Source of the DNA: Sphingomonas kyeonggiensis
Lineage (GTDB): Bacteria; Pseudomonadota; Alphaproteobacteria; Sphingomonadales; Sphingomonadaceae
Length of the DNA: 64,000 bases
Direction of reading: 5' to 3'
Assembly (NCBI RefSeq): GCF_014204495.1
Contig: NZ_JACHLN010000002.1
Location: forward strand, 1 to 64,000
Below, in pieces: positions 16,802 to 25,342 of the stretch (within the stretch, counting starts at the first letter, position 1; each line of letters opens with the position of its first letter). The translations under genes were made by a program, and so were the position numbers. The notes beneath the pieces are model-generated. The model saw only the letters and a program-made list of their open reading frames with translations, was not told the DNA's origin and searched no databases.

Positions 16802-18235
16802 CTAAGAAGCCAGAGCCTCGCCCAGCGCCACCCCATCCTCATCCGCCAGCGCCGCCTCGCGCAGCTGCCGGATGCCCGCCGCATCCAGTCCTCCAGCCCG
16901 ATACCGATCGACGATCCGCCGATAGTTCCCCAAGCCCCGCTCGAACGTCTCGCCATAGCCCTTGATCAGCCGCTGGCAGCGCACCAGCTCGATCGCGACA
17001 TCGGCGTCGCTGGTGCGCACCAAAGTCAGCCATTCCTCGATCCGCGCTTGCTCGATCTGGAAGCGCAGGGTGCCCCGCCGCCAGCGCCGCCAGCCGGCCA
17101 GCATCGACAGCATGAGGAACCAGCGCAGGCTGGTGGTCTCGACATGTCTTCCCTTGGTGAACAAGGGCTTGAGCCGCCGCGACCAGCCCTCGCTCGCCAG
17201 GATGCGCCGTCCGATACCGGCCGGCAGCGTCTCGCAGACTTCCTCCAGCCGCGGGTGCATATACTCGGTCAGCCGGACGATCTGGTCATCCTTCGCCTTC
17301 ACCTCGCCGCGTACCCGAGCGAAGCGGCTGGCCCGCACCTTCAGGTCGGCCACCCGGATCGTGTCCTCGTACGACATCCACAGCGCCAGGTGCCGCGCCG
17401 CCTCGGTCAGCAGCGCCGGATTGCCGCCCAGGCTGTCGAGCCGGTCGAGATAGAGGCCGGCATAGGCCGCGTCCTGATAGTCCATCAGCCGCCGTACGCC
17501 TTCCAGCGCGAAGAACTGCGCCGGATGCGGCAAGTCCGCCTCGATCCGCGCGGCCAGCGCACGCCCGGCCGCGGTGGTCGGCACAACTGCCTGCGATTCC
17601 TCGGCCTTTGCGTCGGCACCGTTGCCCTGCGCGGCATCGAACCCGGCGGCAAAGCCCCGCAAATTCGCTTCCACCGCCTTGCCCCCGGCCCGGATCGCCT
17701 CCTCGAAAGCCGAGCGTGGGAAGGGCAGGGCGCCGCTCCCCGCCAGCGCCCCGAACAGCACCGAGCTGATCACGCTGCCGGTGCGCTCGGCTACCGCTTC
17801 CATGTCGAACCCGATGAAGCGCTTCGAGCGCTCTCCGGCGGCGGCCAGAATCCGCTCCGCGCTCGCCCGGCCATCGCCCATCGCCGACTTCTCGGATATC
17901 GCATAGACGCGGTGGGTGGAGCCGATCAGTTCGGTCCGCTTCGTCACGAACCCGCGCAGGATCGCGCGCCCGGCCTCCATCAGCTCGGAGGCGACCACGA
18001 CATCGACATCCCCCGGCACCGGCGTCAACGCCAGCACCGGCGCGGCCGTGCCCGCCGGAATCATCTCGATATAATAGATGGTTGCGCCCGTCCGCTGGGC
18101 GACGCCGGGCACCGAAGTCCCCTGCGCGACATAGCCGTTCCGCTCGCCCAACTGGACGATCCAGTCGGCCAGCACGCCGCCGCCCTGGCCACCAAGACCC
18201 AGCACCGCAATGGTGATCCGCTTGCGATCGGGCAT
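16802..18235 (-). CDS. iorB: indolepyruvate ferredoxin oxidoreductase, beta subunit (aerobic type)
   Basis: 477 residues. The N-terminal 190 or so residues form the gamma/KorC-type domain (VLGLGGQGGGVLADWIV, GTSVPGVAQRTGATIYYIEM). It continues with a long C-terminal helical region as in the extended IorB of aerobic proteobacteria. The start ATG 18235 overlaps the last base of the iorA stop (TGATG), so the subunits are translationally coupled. With IorA it would decarboxylate 2-oxo acids such as indolepyruvate or phenylpyruvate to the corresponding aryl-acetyl-CoA, passing electrons to ferredoxin. It is the last gene of the leftward unit with the cyclase-family hydrolase. Confidence 0.9.
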   Translation of the reverse strand: MPDRKRITIAVLGLGGQGGGVLADWIVQLGERNGYVAQGTSVPGVAQRTGATIYYIEMIPAGTAAPVLALTPVPGDVDVVVASELMEAGRAILRGFVTKRTELIGSTHRVYAISEKSAMGDGRASAERILAAAGERSKRFIGFDMEAVAERTGSVISSVLFGALAGSGALPFPRSAFEEAIRAGGKAVEANLRGFAAGFDAAQGNGADAKAEESQAVVPTTAAGRALAARIEADLPHPAQFFALEGVRRLMDYQDAAYAGLYLDRLDSLGGNPALLTEAARHLALWMSYEDTIRVADLKVRASRFARVRGEVKAKDDQIVRLTEYMHPRLEEVCETLPAGIGRRILASEGWSRRLKPLFTKGRHVETTSLRWFLMLSMLAGWRRWRRGTLRFQIEQARIEEWLTLVRTSDADVAIELVRCQRLIKGYGETFERGLGNYRRIVDRYRAGGLDAAGIRQLREAALADEDGVALGEALAS

Positions 18236-20358
18236 CAGAAGGCCCTCGCGGCAATAGCTTGGGCCCCACGCTTCTGCAGCGCGCCGATGAGCCAGCCGCG
18301 CAGGCGCTGGCGGAGGCGGTCGCGGCGGTCTGGATTGGCGATGACATGGGCCTTGTAGAAGGAGGGGCAGAGCACCGCGGCGTGGCTCACCTCGCCGCAC
18401 ACGCCGCAGCCGACACAGCTGTTCTCGACATGGGCGACGGGATCCTGCCGCAACGGATCGGGATTGGGCCTGATCGTCAGCGAAGGGCAGCCGGACAAGC
18501 GGATGCAGCTATGGTCGCCGGTGCAGGTATCGGGATCGACCCCGAAGCGCTCGCGCACCACCCGCTGCCCGGCCTTCATCGCCTTGGCAAGTTGCGGCTT
18601 CACCCGGCGCTGGCGGTTGAGCTGGCATTCGGACTGGGCGACGAGGACCTTGGGGCCCTTTTCCTTGCTCGTCAGTGCCTCGCGGATTGCATCGCGCATC
18701 CCGGCCACGTCATAGGTCCGCGTCATCGTCCGCGCCCAGCCGATGCCGACCCCGCGCACCGCCTTCTCGATCGGATTGTTGGTCTTGCGGTTCGGCGGCT
18801 TGGCGCGCGAGGAGAGGATGTCCTGGCCTCCCGTGGCGGCCGAATAGCCATTGTCGACGATGATCGTCAGGTTGTCGTCCTGGTTGAAGACCGCGTTGCC
18901 GATCCCCGAGGTCAGCCCGTTATGCCAGAAGCCGCCATCGCCCATGATCGCGATCGCTCGCTTGTCGCGCGGCTTGAACGCGGAGGCGCCGGCGGTGCCC
19001 AGGCCGTATCCCATTGTGGTGTTGCCGATATGGAAGGGGGGCAGGATCGAGAAGAGGTGGCAGCCGATATCGGCGGAGACGTGGAAGGCGCCCATCTCCT
19101 TCTGCACCAGCTTCATCGCCGAGAAGATCGGCCGCTCGGGACAGCCGGTGCAGAAGCCCGCCGGCCGTTGCGGCACCGCGCTGGGCGGCAGGGCAGGGGC
19201 GGGATTGTCCACCTCCGCCGGCGCGCGTTCGGGGGCATGCTCGCGCAGGAACTTCGCCACACCGTCACGGATCACCGCGCCGCCATATTCGCCGGCGCGC
19301 GGGAGCACGTCCTTGCCGATGATCCTTGTATCGAGCCCGGCGCGGCGCACCAAAGTGTTCAGCTCATGCTCGATGAACTCGGGCTGGCCTTCCTCGACCA
19401 CCAGCACCGCGCGCTTGCCGGCGCAGAAGTCGCGCACCTCGTCGGGGATCAGCGGATAGGTGACGTTGAGCACATAGACCGGGATCGCGGTGTTGCCGTA
19501 GGCGTCGGAAAGGTCGAGCAGCTCCAGCGCGCGGTTGAGCGAGTTGAACAGCCCGCCCTGCACGATGATGCCGATCTCGTCGCTTTCGGGACCGAAATGC
19601 TCGTTGAGCCTGCGTTCCTGCGCGAAACGGATCGCGGCGGGCCAGCGCTGCTCGATCTTCTCCACCTCATGCAGGAAATTGGCCGGCGGCAGCACGATCC
19701 TGTCGGTATCGCGCACCGGCGCCTCGGCGGCCTCGGCCACGGTGAGCTTCGGGCGCTGGTTGTCCTTCGCGACGAAGCTCCCCGTCACATGGCAGGCCCG
19801 CACCCGCAGCTCGAGCATCACCGGAGTGTTCGAGGCTTCGGACAGCTCGAAGCCCTTCTCGACCATGTCGACGATCACCGGCAGGCTCGGCCGCGGATCG
19901 AGCAGCCACATCTGCGATTTCATCGCGAAGGCATGGGTACGCTCCTGCATGATCGAGGAGCCTTCGCCATAATCCTCGCCCAGGATCACCAGCGCCCCGC
20001 CGGTAACCCCGCCCGAAGCGACGTTGGACAGCGCGTCCGAGGCGACATTGGTCCCCACTACCGATTTCCACGCCACCGCGCCGCGCAGCGGATAGTTCAC
20101 CGAAGCCGCCAGCATCGCCGCCGCCGTCGCCTCGCTCGCCGAGCTCTCGAAATGGACGCCGAGCTCGCCCATCAGCTCGTTCGCATCGGCGAACACGTCC
20201 ATCAGATGGCTGATCGGCGATCCCTGATAGCCGCCGACATAGGCCACCCCGGCCTGGAGCAGTGCCTTGGTGACGGCGAGGATGCCCTCGCCGTGGAAGG
20301 TCTCGCCGTCTCCCAGCCGCAGTTGCTCGACTTCCGCCTTGAACGAACGCTCGGCCAT
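18235..20358 (-). CDS. iorA: indolepyruvate ferredoxin oxidoreductase, alpha subunit
   Basis: 707 residues. An N-terminal pyrimidine domain (GYQGSPISHLMDVFADA) is followed by a TPP-binding domain with FCTGCPERPIF near residue 400 and the GDGGFWHNGL thiamine-diphosphate motif near residue 470. The C-terminal ferredoxin-like part has CTGDHSCIRLSGCPS (about residue 611) and CVGCGVCGEVSHAAVLCP (about residue 648). The first Fe-S motif is C-x5-C-x5-CP rather than CxxCxxC. The enzyme family converts aryl pyruvates to aryl-acetyl-CoA. Its start lies 4 bp after the cyclase-family gene, and it overlaps iorB. This supports a tryptophan- or aromatic-amino-acid-derived keto acid as pathway intermediate. 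Confidence 0.93.
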   Translation of the reverse strand: MAERSFKAEVEQLRLGDGETFHGEGILAVTKALLQAGVAYVGGYQGSPISHLMDVFADANELMGELGVHFESSASEATAAAMLAASVNYPLRGAVAWKSVVGTNVASDALSNVASGGVTGGALVILGEDYGEGSSIMQERTHAFAMKSQMWLLDPRPSLPVIVDMVEKGFELSEASNTPVMLELRVRACHVTGSFVAKDNQRPKLTVAEAAEAPVRDTDRIVLPPANFLHEVEKIEQRWPAAIRFAQERRLNEHFGPESDEIGIIVQGGLFNSLNRALELLDLSDAYGNTAIPVYVLNVTYPLIPDEVRDFCAGKRAVLVVEEGQPEFIEHELNTLVRRAGLDTRIIGKDVLPRAGEYGGAVIRDGVAKFLREHAPERAPAEVDNPAPALPPSAVPQRPAGFCTGCPERPIFSAMKLVQKEMGAFHVSADIGCHLFSILPPFHIGNTTMGYGLGTAGASAFKPRDKRAIAIMGDGGFWHNGLTSGIGNAVFNQDDNLTIIVDNGYSAATGGQDILSSRAKPPNRKTNNPIEKAVRGVGIGWARTMTRTYDVAGMRDAIREALTSKEKGPKVLVAQSECQLNRQRRVKPQLAKAMKAGQRVVRERFGVDPDTCTGDHSCIRLSGCPSLTIRPNPDPLRQDPVAHVENSCVGCGVCGEVSHAAVLCPSFYKAHVIANPDRRDRLRQRLRGWLIGALQKRGAQAIAARAF

Positions 20359-20362
20359 GCGC

Positions 20363-21142
20363 TCAGCCCGCGACCAGCGCCAGCACGCGCAGCGGACTGC
20401 CCGATCCGCCCTTGATCTTGAGCGGGGTGGCCAGGATCACCGCGCCGGTCGGCGGCAGCAGGTCGAGATTCTCCAGGCACTGGAGCCCATAGCGCCCCGC
20501 CGCATGGAACAGCGTGTGCGCCGGATAGGCTGGGCTGAGCAGATGCGCCTGGCCTGCATCGGTGCCGATCGTCTCGACGCCCAGGCCATGCGCGTCGCGC
20601 GCGTCGATCAGGAACTGCACCGCCTCGGCCGAGGGCCCGGGCGTATGCGCGCCGTCCTCGCGGCGATTGGTATAGGCATCGACATCGCGCTTCGACCAGT
20701 CGGTGCGCAGCATAATCCAGCTGCGCGGCGGGATGCGGCCATGCTCGGCTTCCCATGCCTCGATATCCGCGACGGTGAGCAGATAGTCCGGATTCTCCGC
20801 CGACCTGGCCGAGATGTCGATCACCACGGCAGTGGCGATGAAGTCGGCCGGCGGCACGGTATCGACCGCGTTGTTGGGCAGGTCCTTGCCGGTGATCCAG
20901 TGGATCGGCGCATCGAAATGCGTGCCGGTATGCTCGCTGACGGTGAAGTTGTTCCAGTACCAGGCGACGCCGCGCTCGTCGTAGCGCGAGATTTCCTCCT
21001 GGCTGAACCCGGCGCACTGGCCGAACTCGGGCGGCAGGACGAGCGTGGGCGTGTCGGGCGACAGCGTCTGGGTCAGGTCGATCGTGCGGATCTCGCCCGA
21101 TGCGATGCCCGCCGCGAAGATCTCGAGCGTCTGGCTGGTCAT
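20363..21142 (-). CDS. cyclase-family Mn/Zn hydrolase (isatin hydrolase / kynurenine formamidase type)
   Basis: 259 residues. The family metal signature HTGTHFDAPIH is at residues 71-81, giving ligands H71, H75 and D77 with H81 nearby. Spacing and length agree with isatin hydrolase and bacterial kynurenine formamidase. ATG 21142 follows AAGGGAGGACAGACC, a strong ribosome binding site that decides the start. Isatin hydrolase opens isatin to isatinate, and kynurenine formamidase makes kynurenine; both are routes from tryptophan or indole compounds toward anthranilate. Position next to iorA, and the anthraniloyl-CoA genes 11 kb away, favour one of these. Sequence alone does not decide between them. 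Confidence 0.83.
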   Translation of the reverse strand: MTSQTLEIFAAGIASGEIRTIDLTQTLSPDTPTLVLPPEFGQCAGFSQEEISRYDERGVAWYWNNFTVSEHTGTHFDAPIHWITGKDLPNNAVDTVPPADFIATAVVIDISARSAENPDYLLTVADIEAWEAEHGRIPPRSWIMLRTDWSKRDVDAYTNRREDGAHTPGPSAEAVQFLIDARDAHGLGVETIGTDAGQAHLLSPAYPAHTLFHAAGRYGLQCLENLDLLPPTGAVILATPLKIKGGSGSPLRVLALVAG

Positions 21143-21203
21143 GGTCTGTCCTCCCTTTGGTGGGTGTGCGCGGTCATGCCGGCACTGTTGCGTGCGTGCC
21201 GGG

Positions 21204-23033
21204 TCATGCCGGCACGATGTCGAAGGCGATGGTGGTGCGGTGGCCGGCATCCTCGAACGGCACCGTCCCGTGGTAGAAATAGGAGGGGAACAGCACGAGC
21301 AGCCCCGGCTCGGGCCGGATCATCCGGGTGATCCGTTCGCGTTCCCCGAGCCGCAGCCCGGTCTCCCCGAACTTCAGCCAGCCCTGGCGATGGCGGGTCA
21401 CCGCATCGGGCAGGGCGACATAGTAACAGGCGCTGATCCAGCCCTCGGGATGGATATGGTTCTCATGGAACCCCGAACTGCGCAGCCGCACCGACCAGGA
21501 GCCGGAAAAGGCGAAGCGGCCGGTGTTGCGGCTGAGGAAGGGATGATCGGCATCGCGGGGCAGGCCGGCGATCCACGCACGCACCCGCGTCTCGATCATC
21601 CCCCGCACTGTGGCGATCATCGGATCGGGCAGGGCGAACAGGTCGTCGCTGGTCTGGGTGCCGCCGCGCAGCGTCTGGTCGAGCGGGTGCTGCCGGTCGC
21701 GGTGCCAGGCAGTGAGCGCGGCATCGAGCCGCGCGTTGAAGCCGGCGTCCGGCTGGGGCAGCAGGCTGGCCGAGACCAGCCGCTCATCATCGTTGAGCCA
21801 TGTCTCGCGCGGGTCGCCGGTGAAGCGCCAGCCCAGCCCCTGCAGCGCCAGCCCCTGCTGATCGAAGCGATCGGCGGCGAGCAGCGGCTCGAGCCGCTCC
21901 AAGGCCTCGGCCGGGCGATCGAGGATGATGCAGGCCCGCGCCGCCTCGCGAATCGCCGGTGCGAAATCGCCGGCCGTGTCGAACTGCGCCAGCGCGGTGT
22001 CGGCTTCTCCGAGCGACCAGCGTGCCCGGCCCAGCTGATGCTGCAGTTCCGGCCCGCCCCGATCGGCATGGGGGTCGAGCAATGCCGCGGCACCAGCCGC
22101 ATCCCCGGCCAGCAACAGGCGATCGGCAAGGTCGCAGAGCAGTCCCTCGTCGTCCGGATACATTGCTAATGCTAGTCGATAGCTGGCCAACCAGGCATCG
22201 CCGCGCCCCTGCCGCCAGAGCAATCCGTTGAGCGATTCATGTGCAGCACGGTCGGTCGGGCGCAACGTGATCGCGCGCTCATAGGCGACGATCGCCGCAT
22301 CGATCCGCCCGATATCCTGCAGGCAATGGCCGAGAGCATAGGCGATCTCCGGGCTGGCCGGGTCGCGCTCCGCCGCGCGGGCGAGCAGGACCAGTGCCTC
22401 GTCCCGCCAGCCGGCAAGCCGCAGCGCGACGCCCAGATTGTGCAGCGTCGGCACATGGTCTGGCCGCAGCGCCAGCGCGGTGCGGAAGGCAGTGATCGCA
22501 TGGTCGAGCTCGCCCGCCGCGCGCCGTGCCTGGCCGAGCGTCGCCCAGGCACGGGCGTTGCGCGGATCGCGGCGGAGCAGCGGGGCGAGCGTGTCGCAGG
22601 CACCTGCCGCGTCGTCCGATCCGAGCAGCGCGATCGCCAGGTTCACCCGCGCTTCGTCATAGCCCGGTGCAAGCCGCAGCGCCTCGCGATAGGCGAGGGC
22701 CGCGCCCGCCGGATCGGCCAGGTCGAGCAGGCAGTTGCCGAGATTGTTGTGCACGTGCGGCTGGGCCGGATTGGCGGCGAGCGAACGGCGGAGCAGCGCA
22801 GCGGCATCGGCATTTCTCCCGGCCTGCCGAGCGATCATCCCGAGCAGCTGGAGCGCGTCGGGGTTCTCGGGGGCAAGGTCGAGCACGCGCAGCAGGATCG
22901 TCTCGGCCGGCTCCGGCTGCCCGCCGCGTGCCAATCCCATCGCATGCTGCAGCGCTTCGCCCAGCGCGCCCGCGCCAAGGCCGTGCTGCCCTGCCGGCGA
23001 TGCCGGGCCTCCTTCCAGCCTTGTCTGCTTCAT
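21204..23033 (-). CDS. TPR-repeat protein fused to a 2OG-Fe(II) oxygenase-like domain
   Basis: 609 residues. Residues from about 20 to 400 are tandem tetratricopeptide repeats (for example PHVHNNLGNCLLDLADPAGA, HVPTLHNLGVALRLAGWRDE). The last 200 or so form a putative 2-oxoglutarate/Fe(II) oxygenase domain with FHENHIHPEGWISACYYV, LFPSYFYHGTVPF and GHRTTIAFDI, where the His and Arg residues would bind Fe and 2OG. The ATG at 23033 is preceded by a GGGGAA stretch. Similar fusions sit beside TonB receptors and peptidases in sphingomonads and Caulobacter; their substrates are unknown. It is first in the leftward unit with the cyclase-family gene and iorAB, 61 bp ahead of the former. No signal peptide. 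Confidence 0.8.
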   Translation of the reverse strand: MKQTRLEGGPASPAGQHGLGAGALGEALQHAMGLARGGQPEPAETILLRVLDLAPENPDALQLLGMIARQAGRNADAAALLRRSLAANPAQPHVHNNLGNCLLDLADPAGAALAYREALRLAPGYDEARVNLAIALLGSDDAAGACDTLAPLLRRDPRNARAWATLGQARRAAGELDHAITAFRTALALRPDHVPTLHNLGVALRLAGWRDEALVLLARAAERDPASPEIAYALGHCLQDIGRIDAAIVAYERAITLRPTDRAAHESLNGLLWRQGRGDAWLASYRLALAMYPDDEGLLCDLADRLLLAGDAAGAAALLDPHADRGGPELQHQLGRARWSLGEADTALAQFDTAGDFAPAIREAARACIILDRPAEALERLEPLLAADRFDQQGLALQGLGWRFTGDPRETWLNDDERLVSASLLPQPDAGFNARLDAALTAWHRDRQHPLDQTLRGGTQTSDDLFALPDPMIATVRGMIETRVRAWIAGLPRDADHPFLSRNTGRFAFSGSWSVRLRSSGFHENHIHPEGWISACYYVALPDAVTRHRQGWLKFGETGLRLGERERITRMIRPEPGLLVLFPSYFYHGTVPFEDAGHRTTIAFDIVPA

Positions 23034-23160
23034 CCGCGCGATTCCCCGCACGGCCCCTCCCAAGCGGGGCCGCTGAGGAGCAAGCTTGCAAATGACCCTT
23101 GCCTCGTCAAGAGAATCACGCTTTAAATCATGTGTAATTGGGAATAATAGGGGTCGCGCC
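23034..23160. promoter_or_regulatory. divergent promoter, TPR-oxygenase/ior unit and amidohydrolase
   Basis: 127 bp between divergent starts, AT-rich in the middle. It contains the cluster operator core AATCACGC at 23114-23121 followed by AAATCATGTGTAATT, which may be a second half-site. The placement, about 40 bp before the amidohydrolase and 80 bp before the TPR gene, could control both directions. Confidence 0.6.
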
Positions 23161-24561
23161 ATGGTTGAGACGGGGACGCTGCGGGTCACGCGCAAGCATT
23201 TGCTGCAGGGAGCGGCGCTCTCCGCCGCCTTCCTGATCGGGGCGATCGCCCCGCATGTCGCGCATGCCCAGCAGCGCCCGATCCCCGAGACCAGCGACGA
23301 TGTCCGCCGCGTGCCGATCCCGCCGATCGATCGCAGCAAGGAGCCGGTCGTCGTGCTCACCGGCGGTACGTTGCTCGACGGGCGGGGCGGCGCACCGATC
23401 GCCAATGCCGTGGTCGTGCTGCAGGGTGACCGGATCGTCGCTGCCGGACCGGCCGGCACGCCGGTGCCCGCCAATGCGGCGCGCACGATCGATGCCAGCG
23501 GCCTGTGGATCCTGCCCGGCCTGATCGACCTGCACATCCACTTCACCCAGCAGCGCGGCACCGACATGGGGCGCTATTCGGACAGTCCGGCTGCCGCCGC
23601 GATCCGCGGCACGATCCTGGCCGATCAGATGGTCACCGCCGGCATCACCGCCGCGCGCGACGTCGGCACGATGGATGACGTGGCGCTGCGCATCAAGGAA
23701 GCGGTCGATCGCGGCATGATCCGCGGCCCCCGCGTGCTATGGAGCGGCAAGCTGATCGCCAGCACCGGCGGGCATGGCGACGAAGTCACCTCCACCGCCA
23801 CCGGGCGTGAAAAGCCCAATCTCGGCGGCGACCCGCACGGCGTCGACGGCCCCTGGGAATGGCGCAAGGCCGTGCGCGAGCAGGTCCGCCGCCTGTCCGA
23901 CTGGATCAAGATCAGCGCGCCCGCCGACAAGGAAGAGCTCGCCGCCGCGATCGAGGAAGCCCATTCGCTCGGCGTCCCGGTCGCGATCGACAGCTATGGC
24001 CAATATACCGACTGGGCGATCGAGGCGGGCGTCGACACACTCGAGCATCCGCTGCTGCTCAGCGACAAGGCCGTGCCGCTGATGAAGAAGCACGGCACGG
24101 CCTTCGTCCCGACGATCGGCGCCTTCGACAATCTGCTGGAGGGCGGATACCCGACCGCAGGCATCCCGAGCGGCGGCTTCTACTACACCCATTCGCGCCG
24201 CTTCGTGATCAACCAGCAGGATCACCTCAAGCGGGTGAACGAAGCGTATCGCGCCGGCGTGCCGATCGGGGTGGGCACCGATATCCCGTTCGAGAATGAA
24301 TGGCGCTATCCGGACGCCTATTTCCGCGAGCTCGATTATCTCCACCAGGCGGGGATGACCAATGCCGATGTCCTGGCTTCGGCCACCAGCGTCGGCGCGA
24401 AGATCCTGCGCATGGGCGACAAGCTCGGCACGATCGAGCCCGGCAAGATCGCCGATATCCTGATCGTCGGTGCCAACCCGCTCGATTCGCTGAAGAATCT
24501 CCGTGACGTCCGCTATGTCATCGCGGACGGCAAGTTGGTGGTGGAGGGCAGGGCTCGGTAG
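23161..24561 (+). CDS. secreted amidohydrolase (imidazolonepropionase/prolidase-like), one ligand His replaced
   Basis: 466 residues. The signal peptide contains RKHLLQGAALSAAFLIGAI and ends near HAQQ. Amidohydrolase-superfamily features are DLHIH (H125, H127), a probable carbamylated lysine K250 in DWIKISAP, GVDTLEH (H296) and VGTD (D374). The segment that normally supplies another ligand His (VavHa-like) reads VAIDSYG, with D277-S278 in its place. Relatives include secreted Xaa-Pro dipeptidases and amide-bond hydrolases of the ochratoxinase kind, so peptide or aryl-amide hydrolysis in the periplasm fits. It faces the TPR-oxygenase/ior unit and shares its promoter region. Substrate undetermined. 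Confidence 0.87.
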   Translation: MVETGTLRVTRKHLLQGAALSAAFLIGAIAPHVAHAQQRPIPETSDDVRRVPIPPIDRSKEPVVVLTGGTLLDGRGGAPIANAVVVLQGDRIVAAGPAGTPVPANAARTIDASGLWILPGLIDLHIHFTQQRGTDMGRYSDSPAAAAIRGTILADQMVTAGITAARDVGTMDDVALRIKEAVDRGMIRGPRVLWSGKLIASTGGHGDEVTSTATGREKPNLGGDPHGVDGPWEWRKAVREQVRRLSDWIKISAPADKEELAAAIEEAHSLGVPVAIDSYGQYTDWAIEAGVDTLEHPLLLSDKAVPLMKKHGTAFVPTIGAFDNLLEGGYPTAGIPSGGFYYTHSRRFVINQQDHLKRVNEAYRAGVPIGVGTDIPFENEWRYPDAYFRELDYLHQAGMTNADVLASATSVGAKILRMGDKLGTIEPGKIADILIVGANPLDSLKNLRDVRYVIADGKLVVEGRAR

Positions 24562-24621
24562 CCCGAGGCACGTTACTATCCCGTCATCGGCGCACACTAG
24601 ATCGTCATCCCGCGCATCAGT

Positions 24622-24762
24622 CCCGTCATCCCCGCGAAGGCGGGGATCCAGGGTAGTTCGGGATATAGAAGCAATTGAGCGGATGGCCGCCGGAGCCTTG
24701 CTCGGCCAGCCGCACGCTTCTTGCCCGCGGCTCTGGATCCCCGCCTTCGCGGGGATGACGGA
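24622..24762. repeat. REPIN-like inverted repeat element, copy 2
   Basis: Same hairpin arms as copy 1 at 2656-2796: CGTCATCCCCGCGAAGGCG at the left and its inverse CGCCTTCGCGGGGATGACG at the right. The interior TAGTTCGGG after the left arm matches, inverted, the CCCGAGCTA next to the right arm of copy 1, so the two copies lie in opposite orientation. Confidence 0.8.
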
Positions 24763-24793
24763 ATTCAGGTGGTGCGGGACGGAAGGTCCCGAA

Positions 24794-24823
24794 CCCGGCT
24801 CGCTCGAGCCGGGCTTCTTCTCA
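24794..24823. terminator. hairpin terminator between amidohydrolase and MarR genes
   Basis: A perfect stem CCCGGCTCG/CGAGCCGGG followed by CTTCTTCTC. It sits between the convergent amidohydrolase and MarR genes and probably ends the former. Confidence 0.7.
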
Positions 24824-25342
24824 CTCGATCGGCAGCTTGCTCAAATTCGCACTGATCTTCTGCAGCGTGCGGAGCAGATGGGCGATGTCGCGGTCGCTCA
24901 CCCCGTCCATCGCGCGGGTGAACTGGCGGCCGACGATTGGCGTCAGCTTGCGCAGCGTCTGCTGGCCTGCCGGGGTCAGCGTCACTTCGGTGATGCGGTT
25001 GTCCTCGGGGTTCGGTTCGGTGGTGACGAGGCCCTGCTCGACCATCCGGTCGATGATCCGGCTGATCGTCGAGCGCTTGGTCAGCGCCGCCTCGGCAATC
25101 GCGCCGATGCTGGCCGGCTGGCGCTCGCGCAGCACGGTCATCACCCGGTAGATCGGCTTGGACACGCCATGCTTGTGCAGCACGATGTCCATGTCCTCGT
25201 GATATTTGAAGTCGGCGTGCGCCATCAGGTAGAATGGCGAGTTTTCCAGGCGAAAATTGGGACTGCTCGGGTCGTAGACGGTGCGATTGTCCATCAGGTC
25301 CTCTGCCGCTCTTGTGGTTCTCTTCAGCGCACTCGTGGCCAT
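24821..25342 (-). CDS. MarR-family transcriptional regulator (candidate cluster regulator)
   Basis: 173 residues. The winged-helix core runs from about residue 55 to 145: YRVMTVLRERQPASIGAIAE, the recognition helix TKRSTISRIIDRMVEQGLV, and the wing PEDNRITEVTLTPAG. An N-terminal extension of about 40 residues precedes it. MarR proteins are homodimers that bind short palindromes and usually respond to aromatic acids or their CoA esters. It is transcribed away from the M24 peptidase gene across a 300-bp region with two ATATGCATT repeats and an ATAATC-GCGT-GATTAT palindrome. Its central place and the shared operator core suggest it may control the whole catabolic block; that is inference. Confidence 0.9.
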   Translation of the reverse strand: MATSALKRTTRAAEDLMDNRTVYDPSSPNFRLENSPFYLMAHADFKYHEDMDIVLHKHGVSKPIYRVMTVLRERQPASIGAIAEAALTKRSTISRIIDRMVEQGLVTTEPNPEDNRITEVTLTPAGQQTLRKLTPIVGRQFTRAMDGVSDRDIAHLLRTLQKISANLSKLPIE

